64,000 nucleotides of DNA, from assembly GCA_937907025.1 (NCBI GenBank), contig CALESJ010000035.1, positions 62,001-126,000 of the forward strand. Reading direction: 5' to 3'. Origin of the DNA: an uncultured Faecalibacterium sp. Lineage in GTDB: Bacteria > Bacillota > Clostridia > Oscillospirales > Ruminococcaceae. The position numbers were made by a program, and so were the translations under genes. A model generated the notes under the pieces. The model had not been told where the DNA came from, ran no database searches, and saw nothing but the letters and a program-made list of their open reading frames with translations. Shown piece after piece: positions 21,850 to 31,300 of this stretch; position 1 is the first letter of the stretch; each line of letters begins with the position of its first letter.

Positions 21850-23427
21850 ATGAAACAGACAAATCACAACCCGGTGTGGTCCAACCTGGCCGCCCTGGCC
21901 CGCCGCCCGCTGCTGTGGGTGGTGCTGGCGGTGCTGGCCGCCCTGGGCTACGGCTATGCCATGGCGGTGCCCGCTGTGGATATGGACGACCTGGCCATAG
22001 CTACCTACCAGCAGGGCGGCGAGTTCCTGCGGCAGGGGCGGTTCACCGTTTGGCTGCTCCAGGCGGCCACCGGCATCATGACCTATCAGCGGTTCTGGCC
22101 GGAATTCTTCTTTGCCCTCTGCCTGGTGCTGGCCGGAGTTCTGCTGGCCGCGCTGCTGTACACGGCGGCGGGGCGGGAACCGGCGCTGTCGGGCGCCCTG
22201 CTGCTGGCGGGCGGGCTGCTGCTCTGGCCCTACCATGGGGAGATCCTCATGTACTCCAACCAGTGCGGGGTGGGGCTGGGATATCTGCTCTGTGCACTGG
22301 CGGCCTGCCTGGTCTGGCCCGGCATGGCCGAAGGCTGGCGCCGCAGCTTGCCCGGCGGGGCAGGGGCTGCTGTCTGCCTGATGTTTGCCCTAGGCCTGTA
22401 CGAGTCTTTCGCCCCGGTGTGGCTGACCCTGGTGTTTGCTCTGCTGCTGGCCGCACCGAAACAAAATCTGCGCTGCAACTGCGGGGGCGTTCTGCGGGGG
22501 CTGTGGCCGCTGGTGGCGGGCCTGGTGCTGCGCAGCGGCGCCGCTGCCGTCCTGTGCGCTCTTATGGGGGTAAGCGGGAAAAACGGCAGCGCATCCAAGA
22601 CCATTTTCTGGTTCCGGCGGGACAGCGTCCGGGATGCCATTCTCATCCCGCTGCGGGAATTCCTGACCAAATACGGGGCCGAAGCGCTGGCTGTTCCCGC
22701 TCTGACACTGCTCCTGCTGGCCTGCCTGGCTCTGGTGGTGTGGGCGGTTCCCCGCCGTGGCCGCCGTTTGTGGGCGCTGTGCCTGCTGCTCTCCCAGTTT
22801 TCCCTGGGGCTTTTGCAGGGCACCGGTTCCCAGATGGCCCGGGCCTGCCAGTGTTTCGCGGTGTTTGTGCCCTTCGTGGCCTGGCTGTGGCTGGGCAAAG
22901 CCCTGGACAGCCGCCGCAAATCACCGCTGACCGCCTTCTGCGCGGTGCTGGCGGTGGCGCTGTTGGTGGTGGAAGGCTGGGCCCTGACCGACGATCTGCG
23001 ATTTGACCGGGACCGCTGGCAGTATGAAAAGTCCATCCTGGAGCAGACCGCTGCCGGCCTGGAAAATCTGGACCCCACAGGCACCCTGCCGGTGGTCTTT
23101 ACGGGGGAGATCGAGCTTTCCCCCGAGCTGGAAGCCCGGGCCGAGATTCCGGCGGGGAGCCCGTCCTACACGGCGGCGTGGGTCATTGCCACGGCGCTGG
23201 ACGGACCCCAGGGCCTTCTGTACCGGTATGAAAACCCCCAGACCCTGGTGATCAACTGGGCACAGACGGCCTTCGGCAGCCATGAACAGATGTATCTGCT
23301 CATGGAAGAACTGGGCCATGCCTACATCCGCCCCACCGCCGAACAGCAGGCGGCGGGGGACGTCCTGGCCGAAACCCTGCCTGCCGGTGTCACCCGGCAG
23401 GACGGATATCTGCTGGTCTGCTTCTGA
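21850..23427 (+). CDS. GtrII-like membrane glucosyltransferase-domain protein
   Basis: 525 residues with about eleven hydrophobic helices. The first external loop AVPAVDMDDLAIATYQQGGEFLRQGRF and the following helices resemble the glucosyltransferase II (GtrII) family, which transfers glucose from a polyprenyl phosphate carrier. A soluble C-terminal region (about 390-525) follows. It starts 4 bp after the previous membrane protein and precedes a GtrB-like enzyme, so a carrier-linked sugar pathway is likely. Family assignment rests on topology and the DD motif, not on a search. Confidence 0.65.
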   Translation: MKQTNHNPVWSNLAALARRPLLWVVLAVLAALGYGYAMAVPAVDMDDLAIATYQQGGEFLRQGRFTVWLLQAATGIMTYQRFWPEFFFALCLVLAGVLLAALLYTAAGREPALSGALLLAGGLLLWPYHGEILMYSNQCGVGLGYLLCALAACLVWPGMAEGWRRSLPGGAGAAVCLMFALGLYESFAPVWLTLVFALLLAAPKQNLRCNCGGVLRGLWPLVAGLVLRSGAAAVLCALMGVSGKNGSASKTIFWFRRDSVRDAILIPLREFLTKYGAEALAVPALTLLLLACLALVVWAVPRRGRRLWALCLLLSQFSLGLLQGTGSQMARACQCFAVFVPFVAWLWLGKALDSRRKSPLTAFCAVLAVALLVVEGWALTDDLRFDRDRWQYEKSILEQTAAGLENLDPTGTLPVVFTGEIELSPELEARAEIPAGSPSYTAAWVIATALDGPQGLLYRYENPQTLVINWAQTAFGSHEQMYLLMEELGHAYIRPTAEQQAAGDVLAETLPAGVTRQDGYLLVCF

Positions 23428-23431
23428 CCCG

Positions 23432-23460
23432 TTGCACCGGCAGGCTGTCTGCTGTATAAT
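23432..23460 (+). promoter_or_regulatory. Promoter for the GtrB-like gene
   Basis: TTGCAC (23432-23437), 17-bp spacer, TATAAT (23455-23460) preceded directly by TG. A near-consensus sigma-A promoter, 35 bp before the ATG, so the glycosyltransferase can be expressed apart from the two upstream genes. Confidence 0.75.
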
Positions 23461-23495
23461 AAGAGAAAGTTTCACCCGAAAGGTGGTTTCCCTCT

Positions 23496-24455
23496 ATGCT
23501 GATTTCCCTCGTTGTGCCCAGTTACAATGAAGAGGAAGCCATGCCGCTGTTTTATCAGGAGGCGTCCCGTGTGGCGGCCGAAATGAAAACCAGCCACGGC
23601 GCCGATTTTGAATTCATCTTTGTGGACGACGGCTCCAAGGACGGTACCCTGCGTGTGGCGCGGGAACTGCACGACCGGGACCCCCGTGTCCGCTATGTTT
23701 CTTTCAGCCGCAACTTCGGCAAGGAATCCGCCATCTATGCGGGCCTGAAAGCTGCCAAAGGCGATTATGTGGCCACTCTGGACGCCGATCTGCAGGACCC
23801 GCCGGCTCTGCTGCCCCAGATGCTGGATTCTCTGCTCACCGGCGATTTTGACTGTGCCGCCACCCGCCGCACCACCCGCAAGGGGGAACCCCCGGTGCGC
23901 AGCTGGTTTGCCCGTAAGTTCTATCAGATCATCAACCGCCTCAGCGACACCGAAATCGTGGACGGCGCCCGGGATTACCGGCTCATGAGCCGCAAGATGG
24001 TGGACGCGGTGCTTTCCATGGCTGAGTACAACCGCTTCAGCAAGGGCATTTTCAGCTGGGTGGGCTTCAAGACCAAGTGGTTCGATTACGAAAACATCGA
24101 GCGTGTGGCCGGCCAGACCAAATGGAACTTCTGGGGGCTGTTCAAGTACTCTATTGAGGGCATCGTGGGTTTTTCCACCGCGCCGCTGGTCATTGCGGCC
24201 GCTGCCGGTGTGATTTTTTGCCTGGCTGCCTTTGTGGGCATCATCTTCGTGGTGGTGCGGGCCCTGGTTTTCGGTGACCCCACCTCCGGATGGCCCAGCA
24301 TGGTCTGCATCATGCTGTTGTGCAGCGGTGTGCAGCTGTTCTGCCTGGGCATTGTGGGCGAATACCTGGCCAAGACCTACCTGGAGGTCAAGCACCGCCC
24401 CATCTACATTGAACGGGAAACCGAAGCGGACCGAGATGCCCGCCGTTCCCGGTAA
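23496..24455 (+). CDS. Polyprenyl-phosphate glycosyltransferase, GT2 family (GtrB/DPM1-like)
   Basis: 319 residues. A GT-A domain starts MLISLVVPSYNEEEAMPLFY, with FVDDGSKDGTL, DADLQDPPALLPQM (metal-binding DAD) and DGARDYRLMSRKMVDAV. Two C-terminal membrane helices (about 225-255 and 265-295) match GtrB. The enzyme loads a nucleotide-sugar hexose onto undecaprenyl phosphate in the inner leaflet. The two preceding membrane proteins are candidate outer-leaflet transferases. No GtrA-like flippase is adjacent. Confidence 0.9.
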   Translation: MLISLVVPSYNEEEAMPLFYQEASRVAAEMKTSHGADFEFIFVDDGSKDGTLRVARELHDRDPRVRYVSFSRNFGKESAIYAGLKAAKGDYVATLDADLQDPPALLPQMLDSLLTGDFDCAATRRTTRKGEPPVRSWFARKFYQIINRLSDTEIVDGARDYRLMSRKMVDAVLSMAEYNRFSKGIFSWVGFKTKWFDYENIERVAGQTKWNFWGLFKYSIEGIVGFSTAPLVIAAAAGVIFCLAAFVGIIFVVVRALVFGDPTSGWPSMVCIMLLCSGVQLFCLGIVGEYLAKTYLEVKHRPIYIERETEADRDARRSR

Positions 24456-24482
24456 ATGTGCGGGGCAGGGGGCCGTACAAGT

Positions 24483-25823
24483 ATGAATGATATGACCCGG
24501 GGCAGTGCGTACCGTCATCTCTGGCAGTATGCGCTGCCCTTAATGCTGGGCAACTGGTTTCAGCTGGCTTATAATGCGGCCGATTCCATCATTGTGGGGC
24601 GTTTTATTGGCAAGGACGCCCTGGCGGCGGAAGGTGCCGCCGCCCCGGTGATGAACCTGGTCATTCTGGCCATTTCCGGCGTTACCATCGGGGCCGGGGT
24701 GCTGATGAGCGAATTTTTCGGTGCCCGGGACCGGGAACAGCTGCGCAAAGAACTGGCCACCACCCTCATTGCCGGGGCCTGGTTTTCCCTGGCAGTGGCG
24801 GTGCTGGGCATCCTGTTCACCCCGCAGATTCTGCGCTGGCAGGCTGTGCCCGATGATATTTTTGCCATAACGGCGGTATATCTGCGCATCACTTTTGTGG
24901 GGGCGCCTTTTACCTGCTTTTATAACGCCCTGGCCGCAGGGCTCAAAAGTGTGGGCGATGCCAAAACACCCTTGCGGTTCCTGATTTTTTCCTCGCTTCT
25001 GAACGTGGTTTTGGACCTGGTGTTCATCGGGGCGCTGGATTTCGGAATTGCCTGCTCGGCGGCCACCACCGTGGTGGCCCAGGGCGTCAGTGCTTTGCTG
25101 GCGGCGGTGTATCTGGTGCGCCGTTTGCCCGATCTCTGCCCGCAGCGGGAAGAATGGCGCGTTGACCGCCTGCTGCTGGGCCGGACCATGCGGTACGGCA
25201 GCGTCACGGCGTTGCAGCAGGCCTGCCAGCCCATCGGCAAGGTGCTGATCCAGGGGCAGGTGAATCTGCTGGGCGTGGATGTGATGGCTGCTTACAACGC
25301 CGTTACCCGCATGGATGATTTCGCCTGCATCCCGGAACAGAGCGTGGCCCAGGGGATCACCACCTTTATTGCCCAGAACCGGGGTGCAAAGCGGTATGAC
25401 CGCATCCGGGCCGGGTTCCGGGCAGGGCTGCTCATGGAATTCTGCTACTGGATTCTCATTGGCAGTATTACGGCGGTTTTCCGTACGCCTATTGTTTCGC
25501 TGTTTGTATCGGGAGAGGGAGCTGCACAGGTTACAGCCCTGGGCAGCCAGTATCTGGCTGCCATGGCGGTGTTCTATATCCTGCCTGCGTTCACCAACGG
25601 ATTCCAGGGGTATTACCGCGGCATGGGCCGCATGGGCATTACCCTGGCGGGAACGTTTATCCAGACCTCCCTGCGGGTGGTGTTCACGGTGCTGCTGGCA
25701 CCCCGGGTGGGCATTTACGGTATCGCCTTTGCCTGCGCGGGCGGTTGGATCGTCATGCTGCTGTTTGAGATTCCGCTGTACTTTCTGCGCATGCGCGGAC
25801 ATGAGGCGGAAGCAGCCGCCTGA
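24483..25823 (+). CDS. MATE-family multidrug/sodium antiporter
   Basis: 446 residues, twelve predicted membrane helices in two homologous halves. The N-terminus LWQYALPLMLGNWFQLAYNAADSIIVGRFIG is typical, and the second half repeats the pattern (TALQQACQPIGKVLIQGQVNLLGVDVMAAYNAVTRMDDF). MATE proteins export cationic compounds using Na+ or H+ gradients. It starts 27 bp after the glycosyltransferase and could be co-transcribed. A terminator follows. Confidence 0.93.
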   Translation: MNDMTRGSAYRHLWQYALPLMLGNWFQLAYNAADSIIVGRFIGKDALAAEGAAAPVMNLVILAISGVTIGAGVLMSEFFGARDREQLRKELATTLIAGAWFSLAVAVLGILFTPQILRWQAVPDDIFAITAVYLRITFVGAPFTCFYNALAAGLKSVGDAKTPLRFLIFSSLLNVVLDLVFIGALDFGIACSAATTVVAQGVSALLAAVYLVRRLPDLCPQREEWRVDRLLLGRTMRYGSVTALQQACQPIGKVLIQGQVNLLGVDVMAAYNAVTRMDDFACIPEQSVAQGITTFIAQNRGAKRYDRIRAGFRAGLLMEFCYWILIGSITAVFRTPIVSLFVSGEGAAQVTALGSQYLAAMAVFYILPAFTNGFQGYYRGMGRMGITLAGTFIQTSLRVVFTVLLAPRVGIYGIAFACAGGWIVMLLFEIPLYFLRMRGHEAEAAA

Positions 25824-25843
25824 ATCCTTGTACAGAATGAAAG

Positions 25844-25874
25844 AAAGCCGGAAGGGCAGAACCTTCCGGCTTTT
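25844..25874 (+). terminator. Terminator after the MATE gene
   Basis: AAAGCCGGAAGG pairs with CCTTCCGGCTTT, followed by T. Lies 21 bp after the stop. Confidence 0.88.
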
Positions 25875-25883
25875 GTCATACAT

Positions 25884-25922
25884 AAAAAAGGAGCGGACCC
25901 GCCGCTGTGGCAGGTCCGCTCC
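25884..25922 (-). terminator. Terminator after fba
   Basis: GGAGCGGACC and GGTCCGCTCC form a stem; on the - strand it is followed by TTTTTT (the A run at 25884-25889). It ends the convergent fba transcript. Confidence 0.85.
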
Positions 25923-25946
25923 GGAAGTTTGGGGTTACAGGGAAAA

Positions 25947-26810
25947 TCAGGCCTTGTTGGCAGAGCCGAACAGCTCGATCTTCTCGCGCACGGTAGCCTT
26001 GATGGCCTCGGCGCCGGGAGCCAGCAGCTTGCGGGGGTCGAAGCCCTTGCCCTGCAGGTCCTTGCCCGCTTCGATGTACTTGCGGGTGGCCTCGGCGAAG
26101 CTCAGCTGGCATTCGGTGTTGACATTGATCTTGGAAACGCCCAGGCTGATGGCCTTGCGGATCATGTCGGCCGGGATGCCCGTGCCGCCGTGCAGGACCA
26201 GAGGAATGTTGTCGGTAGCCTGATGGATCTTGTCCAGAGCGTCGAAGTCCAGGCCCTTCCAGTTGGCGGGGTACTTGCCATGGATGTTGCCGATGCCGGC
26301 TGCCAGGAAGTCGATGCCCAGGGCAGCGATCTTGGCGCACTCAGCGGGATCAGCCACTTCGCCGGCGCCGATGACGCCGTCTTCTTCGCCGCCGATGGAG
26401 CCGACTTCGGCTTCAATGGACAGGCCGTGGTCATGAGCCAGAGCGACCAGCTCGGTGGTCTTGGCAACGTTCTCGTCGATGGGGTAATGGCTGCCGTCGA
26501 ACATGATGGAGGTGAAGCCGGCGGCCACGCAGGCCTTGGCGCCCTCATAAGTGCCGTGGTCCAGGTGCAGAGCCACGGGAACGGTGATGCCCAGGCTCTC
26601 ATCCATGGCGCGGACCATGGCGGCCACGGTCTTGAAGCCGGTCATGTACTTGCCGGCGCCCTCGGAAACACCGAGGATAACGGGGCTGTTCATTTCCTGC
26701 GCAGTCAGCAGGATGCTCTTGGTCCATTCCAGGTTGTTGATGTTGAACTGACCGACGGCATAGTGACCGTCGCGTGCTTTCAGCAGCATATTGGTTGCGT
26801 TTACCAGCAT
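25947..26810 (-). CDS. fba: Class II fructose-bisphosphate aldolase
   Basis: 287 residues. Begins MLVNATNMLLKARDGHYAVG and carries LHLDHGTYEGAKACVAAGF (zinc-site histidine), EVGSIGGEEDG, and LHGGTGIPADMIRKAISLGVSKINVNTE (phosphate and zinc loops). It splits fructose-1,6-bisphosphate in glycolysis. A GGGAGG site is 10 bp upstream. The codon choice is strongly biased, as expected for a highly expressed glycolytic gene. Monocistronic, between its own promoter and terminator. Confidence 0.96.
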   Translation of the reverse strand: MLVNATNMLLKARDGHYAVGQFNINNLEWTKSILLTAQEMNSPVILGVSEGAGKYMTGFKTVAAMVRAMDESLGITVPVALHLDHGTYEGAKACVAAGFTSIMFDGSHYPIDENVAKTTELVALAHDHGLSIEAEVGSIGGEEDGVIGAGEVADPAECAKIAALGIDFLAAGIGNIHGKYPANWKGLDFDALDKIHQATDNIPLVLHGGTGIPADMIRKAISLGVSKINVNTECQLSFAEATRKYIEAGKDLQGKGFDPRKLLAPGAEAIKATVREKIELFGSANKA

Positions 26811-26900
26811 AGTGAAGATACCTCCCAATGTTCTTCTGTTTCCGTTGCAGGAAAAACCCGCGCGGAGCCGAGCGCCCCGCGCGTCATAGGGTATAGTTTC

Positions 26901-26929
26901 ATTATAGCTTGACATTGACAAAAAAGCAA
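26901..26929 (-). promoter_or_regulatory. fba promoter
   Basis: On the - strand: TTGCTT (26924-26929), 17-bp spacer, TATAAT (26901-26906). About 90 bp upstream of the fba start. Confidence 0.75.
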
Positions 26930-27231
26930 CAAAAATATTTTCCATAGTCTGAAATGGATATTTATTGCGATAAAAAGTGAAAAAACGACGCCCTGGCCGC
27001 CGGGTGCGGGCAGGTGTTTTGTGCCGGGAAACGGCGGCAAAAACCGCGGAAAAACGCCGGACCCCGGGGATTTGTGCGGGCATACAGGGTGCCGGATGAA
27101 CTTTTCACCCCGGGCAGTGTGAAGGCAGGTATGCTTTGGAAATCCTTGGGCAATTTGTGAGAAAACGCACGGGTTTTGGCGGTAAAATCAGAGTTTTGCC
27201 AACTTGACACGAGGGTTTATCCGAACTGTTA

Positions 27232-27331
27232 TGTGGAAAAATTTTCAACAGGCTGTGGAAAACTCCCTTCCATTTGGTGGAAAAATCCCGTAGCGGACGG
27301 GTTTTCCACGCTTTCAACAGAGTTTTCAACA
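27232..27331. repeat. Cluster of seven DnaA-box-like 9-mers
   Basis: TGTGGAAAA at 27232 and 27254, GGTGGAAAA at 27276, TTTTCCACG at 27302, TTTTCAACA at 27242 and 27323, and CTTTCAACA at 27311. These are variants of TGTGGATAA/TTATCCACA on both strands within 100 bp. The region is AT-rich and noncoding. DnaA binding is an inference: none matches the strict TTATCCACA consensus. It is not next to dnaA in this window. Confidence 0.5.
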
Positions 27332-27437
27332 ATGAACTCGGGGTATGGTGGAATTACGCTTCGTATAAAGCGCGGTTCAGCGAAAAAACGTGCCCGCAAA
27401 AAAGCAAAAAATCTGCACTTTTGACGCGGGTTGACAG

Positions 27438-27467
27438 GTGACAAAGCCCCTGCCTTTGTGGTATACT
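27438..27467 (+). promoter_or_regulatory. rlmB promoter
   Basis: GTGACA (27438-27443), 18-bp spacer, TATACT (27462-27467) with an extended TGG just upstream. A TTGACA at 27431 is too far away (25 bp) to pair with it. Confidence 0.6.
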
Positions 27468-27552
27468 ATATCCGTATAATTGCCGTACAAGACCCTTGTG
27501 GCTGCGGCCTCAAAAATTCACGGGTGCGGCCCGCCGCCCCGCCGGAGGAACC

Positions 27553-28347
27553 ATGATGAACAAACCGGAACGCCCGGACAACCGAACCAATACATCCGAA
27601 AGCCCCGAAACCCTCGTCTGGGGCAAGAATCCCGTCACCGAACTGCTGCGTGCCGGCACCGGGGTGGACACCCTGTTGCTGGCTGACGGCCTGGACCCGC
27701 GGACCGTGTCCTACTTCACCGCCCTGGGCAAACAGGCCGGAGCGGTCATCAAGCGGGTGCCGTCGGGCAAGCTGCAGAAGCTCTGCGGCACCCCCGACCA
27801 CCAGGGAATCGCGGCCTGGGCCGCCCGCATCCAGTATGCGGACCTGGAAGACCTGCTGGACATCGCCACAGAGAAAGGCGAACCGCCGTTCTTGGTTTTG
27901 TGTGACGGCATTGAGGACCCCCACAACCTGGGCGCCATCCTGCGCTCGGCGCTGCTGTGCGGGGCTCATGGCGTCGTGATCCCGCGCCGCGGCGGTGTGG
28001 GCGTTACCGGTACTGTGATGAAAGCCAGTGCCGGGGCCGCCGCCCGCATTCCGGTGGCCCGGGTGCCTAACCTGGCCCAGGCCATCCGCACCCTGAAAGA
28101 GCGGGGCGTCTTTGTATATTGTGCCGACCTGGGCGGCGAATCGCCCGCCCGCACCGACCTGACCGGCTCTATTGCACTGGTCATGGGCAGCGAGGGCAGC
28201 GGCCCTTCGGCGCTGACGAAAAAATTGTGCGACGGTGCCGTCACACTGGACATGGCTGCGGGGGACTGCGGCGTGGACAGCTACAACGTTTCGGTAGCCG
28301 CCGGAATCCTTTTGTATCATATTATGCAGTGCCGCCGCGGGCACTGA
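27553..28347 (+). CDS. rlmB: 23S rRNA (guanosine-2'-O-)-methyltransferase RlmB-like
   Basis: 264 residues from the ATG at 27553 (a second ATG at 27556 is equally spaced from GGAGG). N-terminal VWGKNPVTELLRAGTGVDTLLLADG is the RlmB substrate-binding domain. The SPOUT domain has LCDGIEDPHNLGAILRSALLCGAHGVVIP, VMGSEGSGPSALTKKLCDG and SYNVSVAAGILLYHI. It methylates a ribose in 23S rRNA. A paralogue lies at 607. Confidence 0.92.
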   Translation: MMNKPERPDNRTNTSESPETLVWGKNPVTELLRAGTGVDTLLLADGLDPRTVSYFTALGKQAGAVIKRVPSGKLQKLCGTPDHQGIAAWAARIQYADLEDLLDIATEKGEPPFLVLCDGIEDPHNLGAILRSALLCGAHGVVIPRRGGVGVTGTVMKASAGAAARIPVARVPNLAQAIRTLKERGVFVYCADLGGESPARTDLTGSIALVMGSEGSGPSALTKKLCDGAVTLDMAAGDCGVDSYNVSVAAGILLYHIMQCRRGH

Positions 28348-28398
28348 TCGCCGGACTCCGGCGCCGCCCGCGCAGCGGGCAGGGAAGGGGAGAAGGAT

Positions 28399-31300
28399 AT
28401 GCCAAGCAAACGCACCAACGATTCTGTGGAGCGCATCCTGGAAGAACTGAGTCATCAGCAGGCCCGGGATGGTGTGCGTGACAGTGTAAATGAAAGAAAA
28501 GTCGATGAGATCCTGAAAAGTGTGGGCATCGACACTGCCGCGCCCGGAACCTCCCAGGATCCGCTGGGACCTATCGGAAAAGAAGATATGCCCCAGGTCG
28601 AAGTCAGCGGCGGCGTGGCCGAAGACCGCTTCTCGACTGCGGTGCTGGATGACCTGCTGGGGGATCTGCCCAGCATGAAACTGCTGAAAAAGAAAACGCC
28701 GCGTCCGGCGCAGACAACGCCTGCCCGGCAGACTCCGGCCCGGCAGCCTGCCCGTACGGCACAGCCGACTGCTGTGGTGCGTCCGCAGGCAGAAGACTCC
28801 CGGCCCCGGCAAACTGCCCCGGCCACGCAGTCTGTGCCGCCGCAGGCGGAGCAGCGCACCCAGCCGGTCCGCCCGGCAGCGGCGGTGCAGAGCACTCCCG
28901 AACAGCCCTCCCGCCCGGCAGAGGCACAACCTTCCCGCCCGGCCCGGCAGGAGGCACCTTCCCAGCCGCAGAAAACGGCCCGCGTAAGCGGCAATACGGC
29001 AGGGGATACCACCAGTACCAGCGTCATCAAGAATTTCCTGCTCAAGATGGCGCCCGGTGCCGACCATGCCAATACCAGTGCCCTGAATGAAGGCAAGGAA
29101 CAATTCCAGCAATTCTTCGGCAAAACAGCGGCGGTCCTGCCCGGGGAGGACGGGAAACTCCGCGACCCGTCCACCCATCGCAAGCGTGGTCTGTTCGGGC
29201 TTGGCCGTGCGGAAGATTCCGGGCAGTTCGTTCCCATCAATGTTTCGCTGGGCGGCCGCCGGGAAGAACCGCTCCCCCAGCCGGAAGAACCGGAACAGCC
29301 CGAACCGCAGGAAGAAACTTATACACCGGCAACGCAGCAGCCTGAACCGGAAGCATATACGGACGATGCCGATGAGTATGATGATGGGGAGGCTGCGGCC
29401 CCGGTGCATGCAGAACCGGCCCCGGCGCCTGCTCCCGAACCGGAAACATCGCACAAGACCGTGTACCATTCCCAGCATATGGGCAGTGCGCCCGCGGCAC
29501 CCCGCCATTCGGGCGGTACGGTCAGTGTGACCCTGAGCGGGATCCGGGACGCCCTGCGCGGCGGTTCTGCCTCCGGCGCTACCGGTACGGTCTACCGTAA
29601 AAAGCGCAACACCATTGAATTTACGCCCGGCCAGAAACTGGCCCGCACACCCGAGGCCCCGCCGGTGGAAGAAATTCACGGCGAGCCTGTGGGAGAACCG
29701 GTCATGACATCCACCGCGGCCGTTACATCCACCTCCGCGTTCAATATTCCTATCCAGGAAGACGAGGAAACACAGGCGCGGGAGGATACCCGCGACTTCC
29801 TCAAGGACCTGGGCGTGGTAACGGCTTCGGCTGCGCAGACTGCGGCCCGGGCGGCGCAGGCGACCCCGCGTCCGCAGCCGGTGGTGCAGACACAGCCTGC
29901 CGAACCGCAGCCCACTGTTGAACGGCCTGTACAAAATGTAGAAAATAAGCAGTCAGTACGGCCTGTACAAAACACGCAACCCGTGCAATCCGCACAACCG
30001 GCACCGCAGCCGACGGTCCGCACCGCCCGGGAAGATACCTTTGAGGAAATCTCCCGGGATGAAGCGGTGTCCATGACCGGGGAAGTGCGCCTGGCTGATA
30101 TTGCCGCCGGCCGCACCGAGGAGGATACCTCTGCCTTTGAGGCAGACCTGGCCCACGCCGGGACCCATGAGATCAGCCCCGATACGGTGGATTTCATGGC
30201 CCAGCTGGATGCCGAGCCCCGGCCGCGCTCGGATACAGGTGCCTTCGTGAAGGGCATTGAGCAGTCCATCAACGAGGAAGAAGGCACCGATGCCTCCGAG
30301 GACCGCTTTGCCAAAGCCGCCGGTATCCTGACCGATACTTCAGAGGAAGAACCCACCGGGCAGCGCACTAAGGCGGGCATCCGCCTGACCGGCAAACCGA
30401 AGGACGAGGAGCAGGACGGCGAAAAGTCCGAGCCGCCTTTTGAGGAGGAGGAAGCCGCCAAGCCCAGCCGCCACCGGGAATACGAGCATCTGGATGATGC
30501 ACCGGCCGTGCGCCGTGACCTGGATAATCAGATTCTGCTGCTGACCGCTGCGGCTATTGTGTCCGGCGTGGCAGCTGTGGTGATGCTGTATCTGGGCATT
30601 GCCGCCGGCGGAGCTCTGCCCATGCCCGCGCCGCTGGACCCGAAAGCCGGCTCCACACCGCTGCTGGCAACCATGCTGGTGCTGCTGCTGTTCTGCTGTG
30701 CGCTGAACTGGCGCACCATGCTGGACGGCGTGAAGGGCCTGTTCAAAGGTCCTACCGCCGATACCCTGTCCGCCCTGGCGGCGTTGGGATCGGTGATCCA
30801 GCTGGCGGTTTTTCTGGTTCAGCCCGACTGGTATACGCCCGACAAGCTCTGCCTGCTGGCCGGGCCTGCCGCGCTGGTACTCTGCTTCAATGCTCTCGGC
30901 AAGCGGCTGGACGCCATTACCACGCGGGAAAACTTCCAGCTGGTCAGTGCCAAGGTGGACCATGCGGTGGCCTATCGCCTGAAAGATGCGGGCATCCTGC
31001 GGGCCGTGACCCGCGGTCTGGACCAGCCCCGTCCCAGCGTTCTGGTCAGCCGTCCCACCCAGCTGATGAAGGACTTCCTGTCCTCCAGCAGCTCTCACCG
31101 TACCTCGGATAAGAACCAGCAGCAGCTGGGCCGCCTGGTAGGCGGCGTGGCGCTGGTGGCGCTGTTGTTCACGCTGGTGTACCGCAAGGACCCCGGCCTG
31201 GCGTTCACGGCCATGGCGGCGGTGCTCTGCCTGGGCGCACCGCTGGCAGGAACCCTGCTCAGCGCCCTGCCCGCCCGCCTGATGCAGCGCAGCGCTGCCC

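Larger units (their letters stand above)
26811..27552. other. 742-bp noncoding region between fba and rlmB
   Basis: Holds the fba promoter and leader on the left, a stretch with no recognised element at about 26940-27210, a cluster of DnaA-box-like 9-mers at 27232-27331, and the rlmB promoter on the right. It is clearly more AT-rich than the surrounding genes. No convincing coding frame was found in it. Confidence 0.7.

Noticed and set aside
27431..27436. TTGACA as the -35 box of rlmB
   Set aside because: It lies 25 bp from the -10 box, too far; GTGACA at 27438 is better spaced.
27466..29934. 822-codon - strand frame opposite rlmB and the P-type ATPase-like gene
   Set aside because: Arg/Gly-rich shadow that runs through the rlmB promoter.
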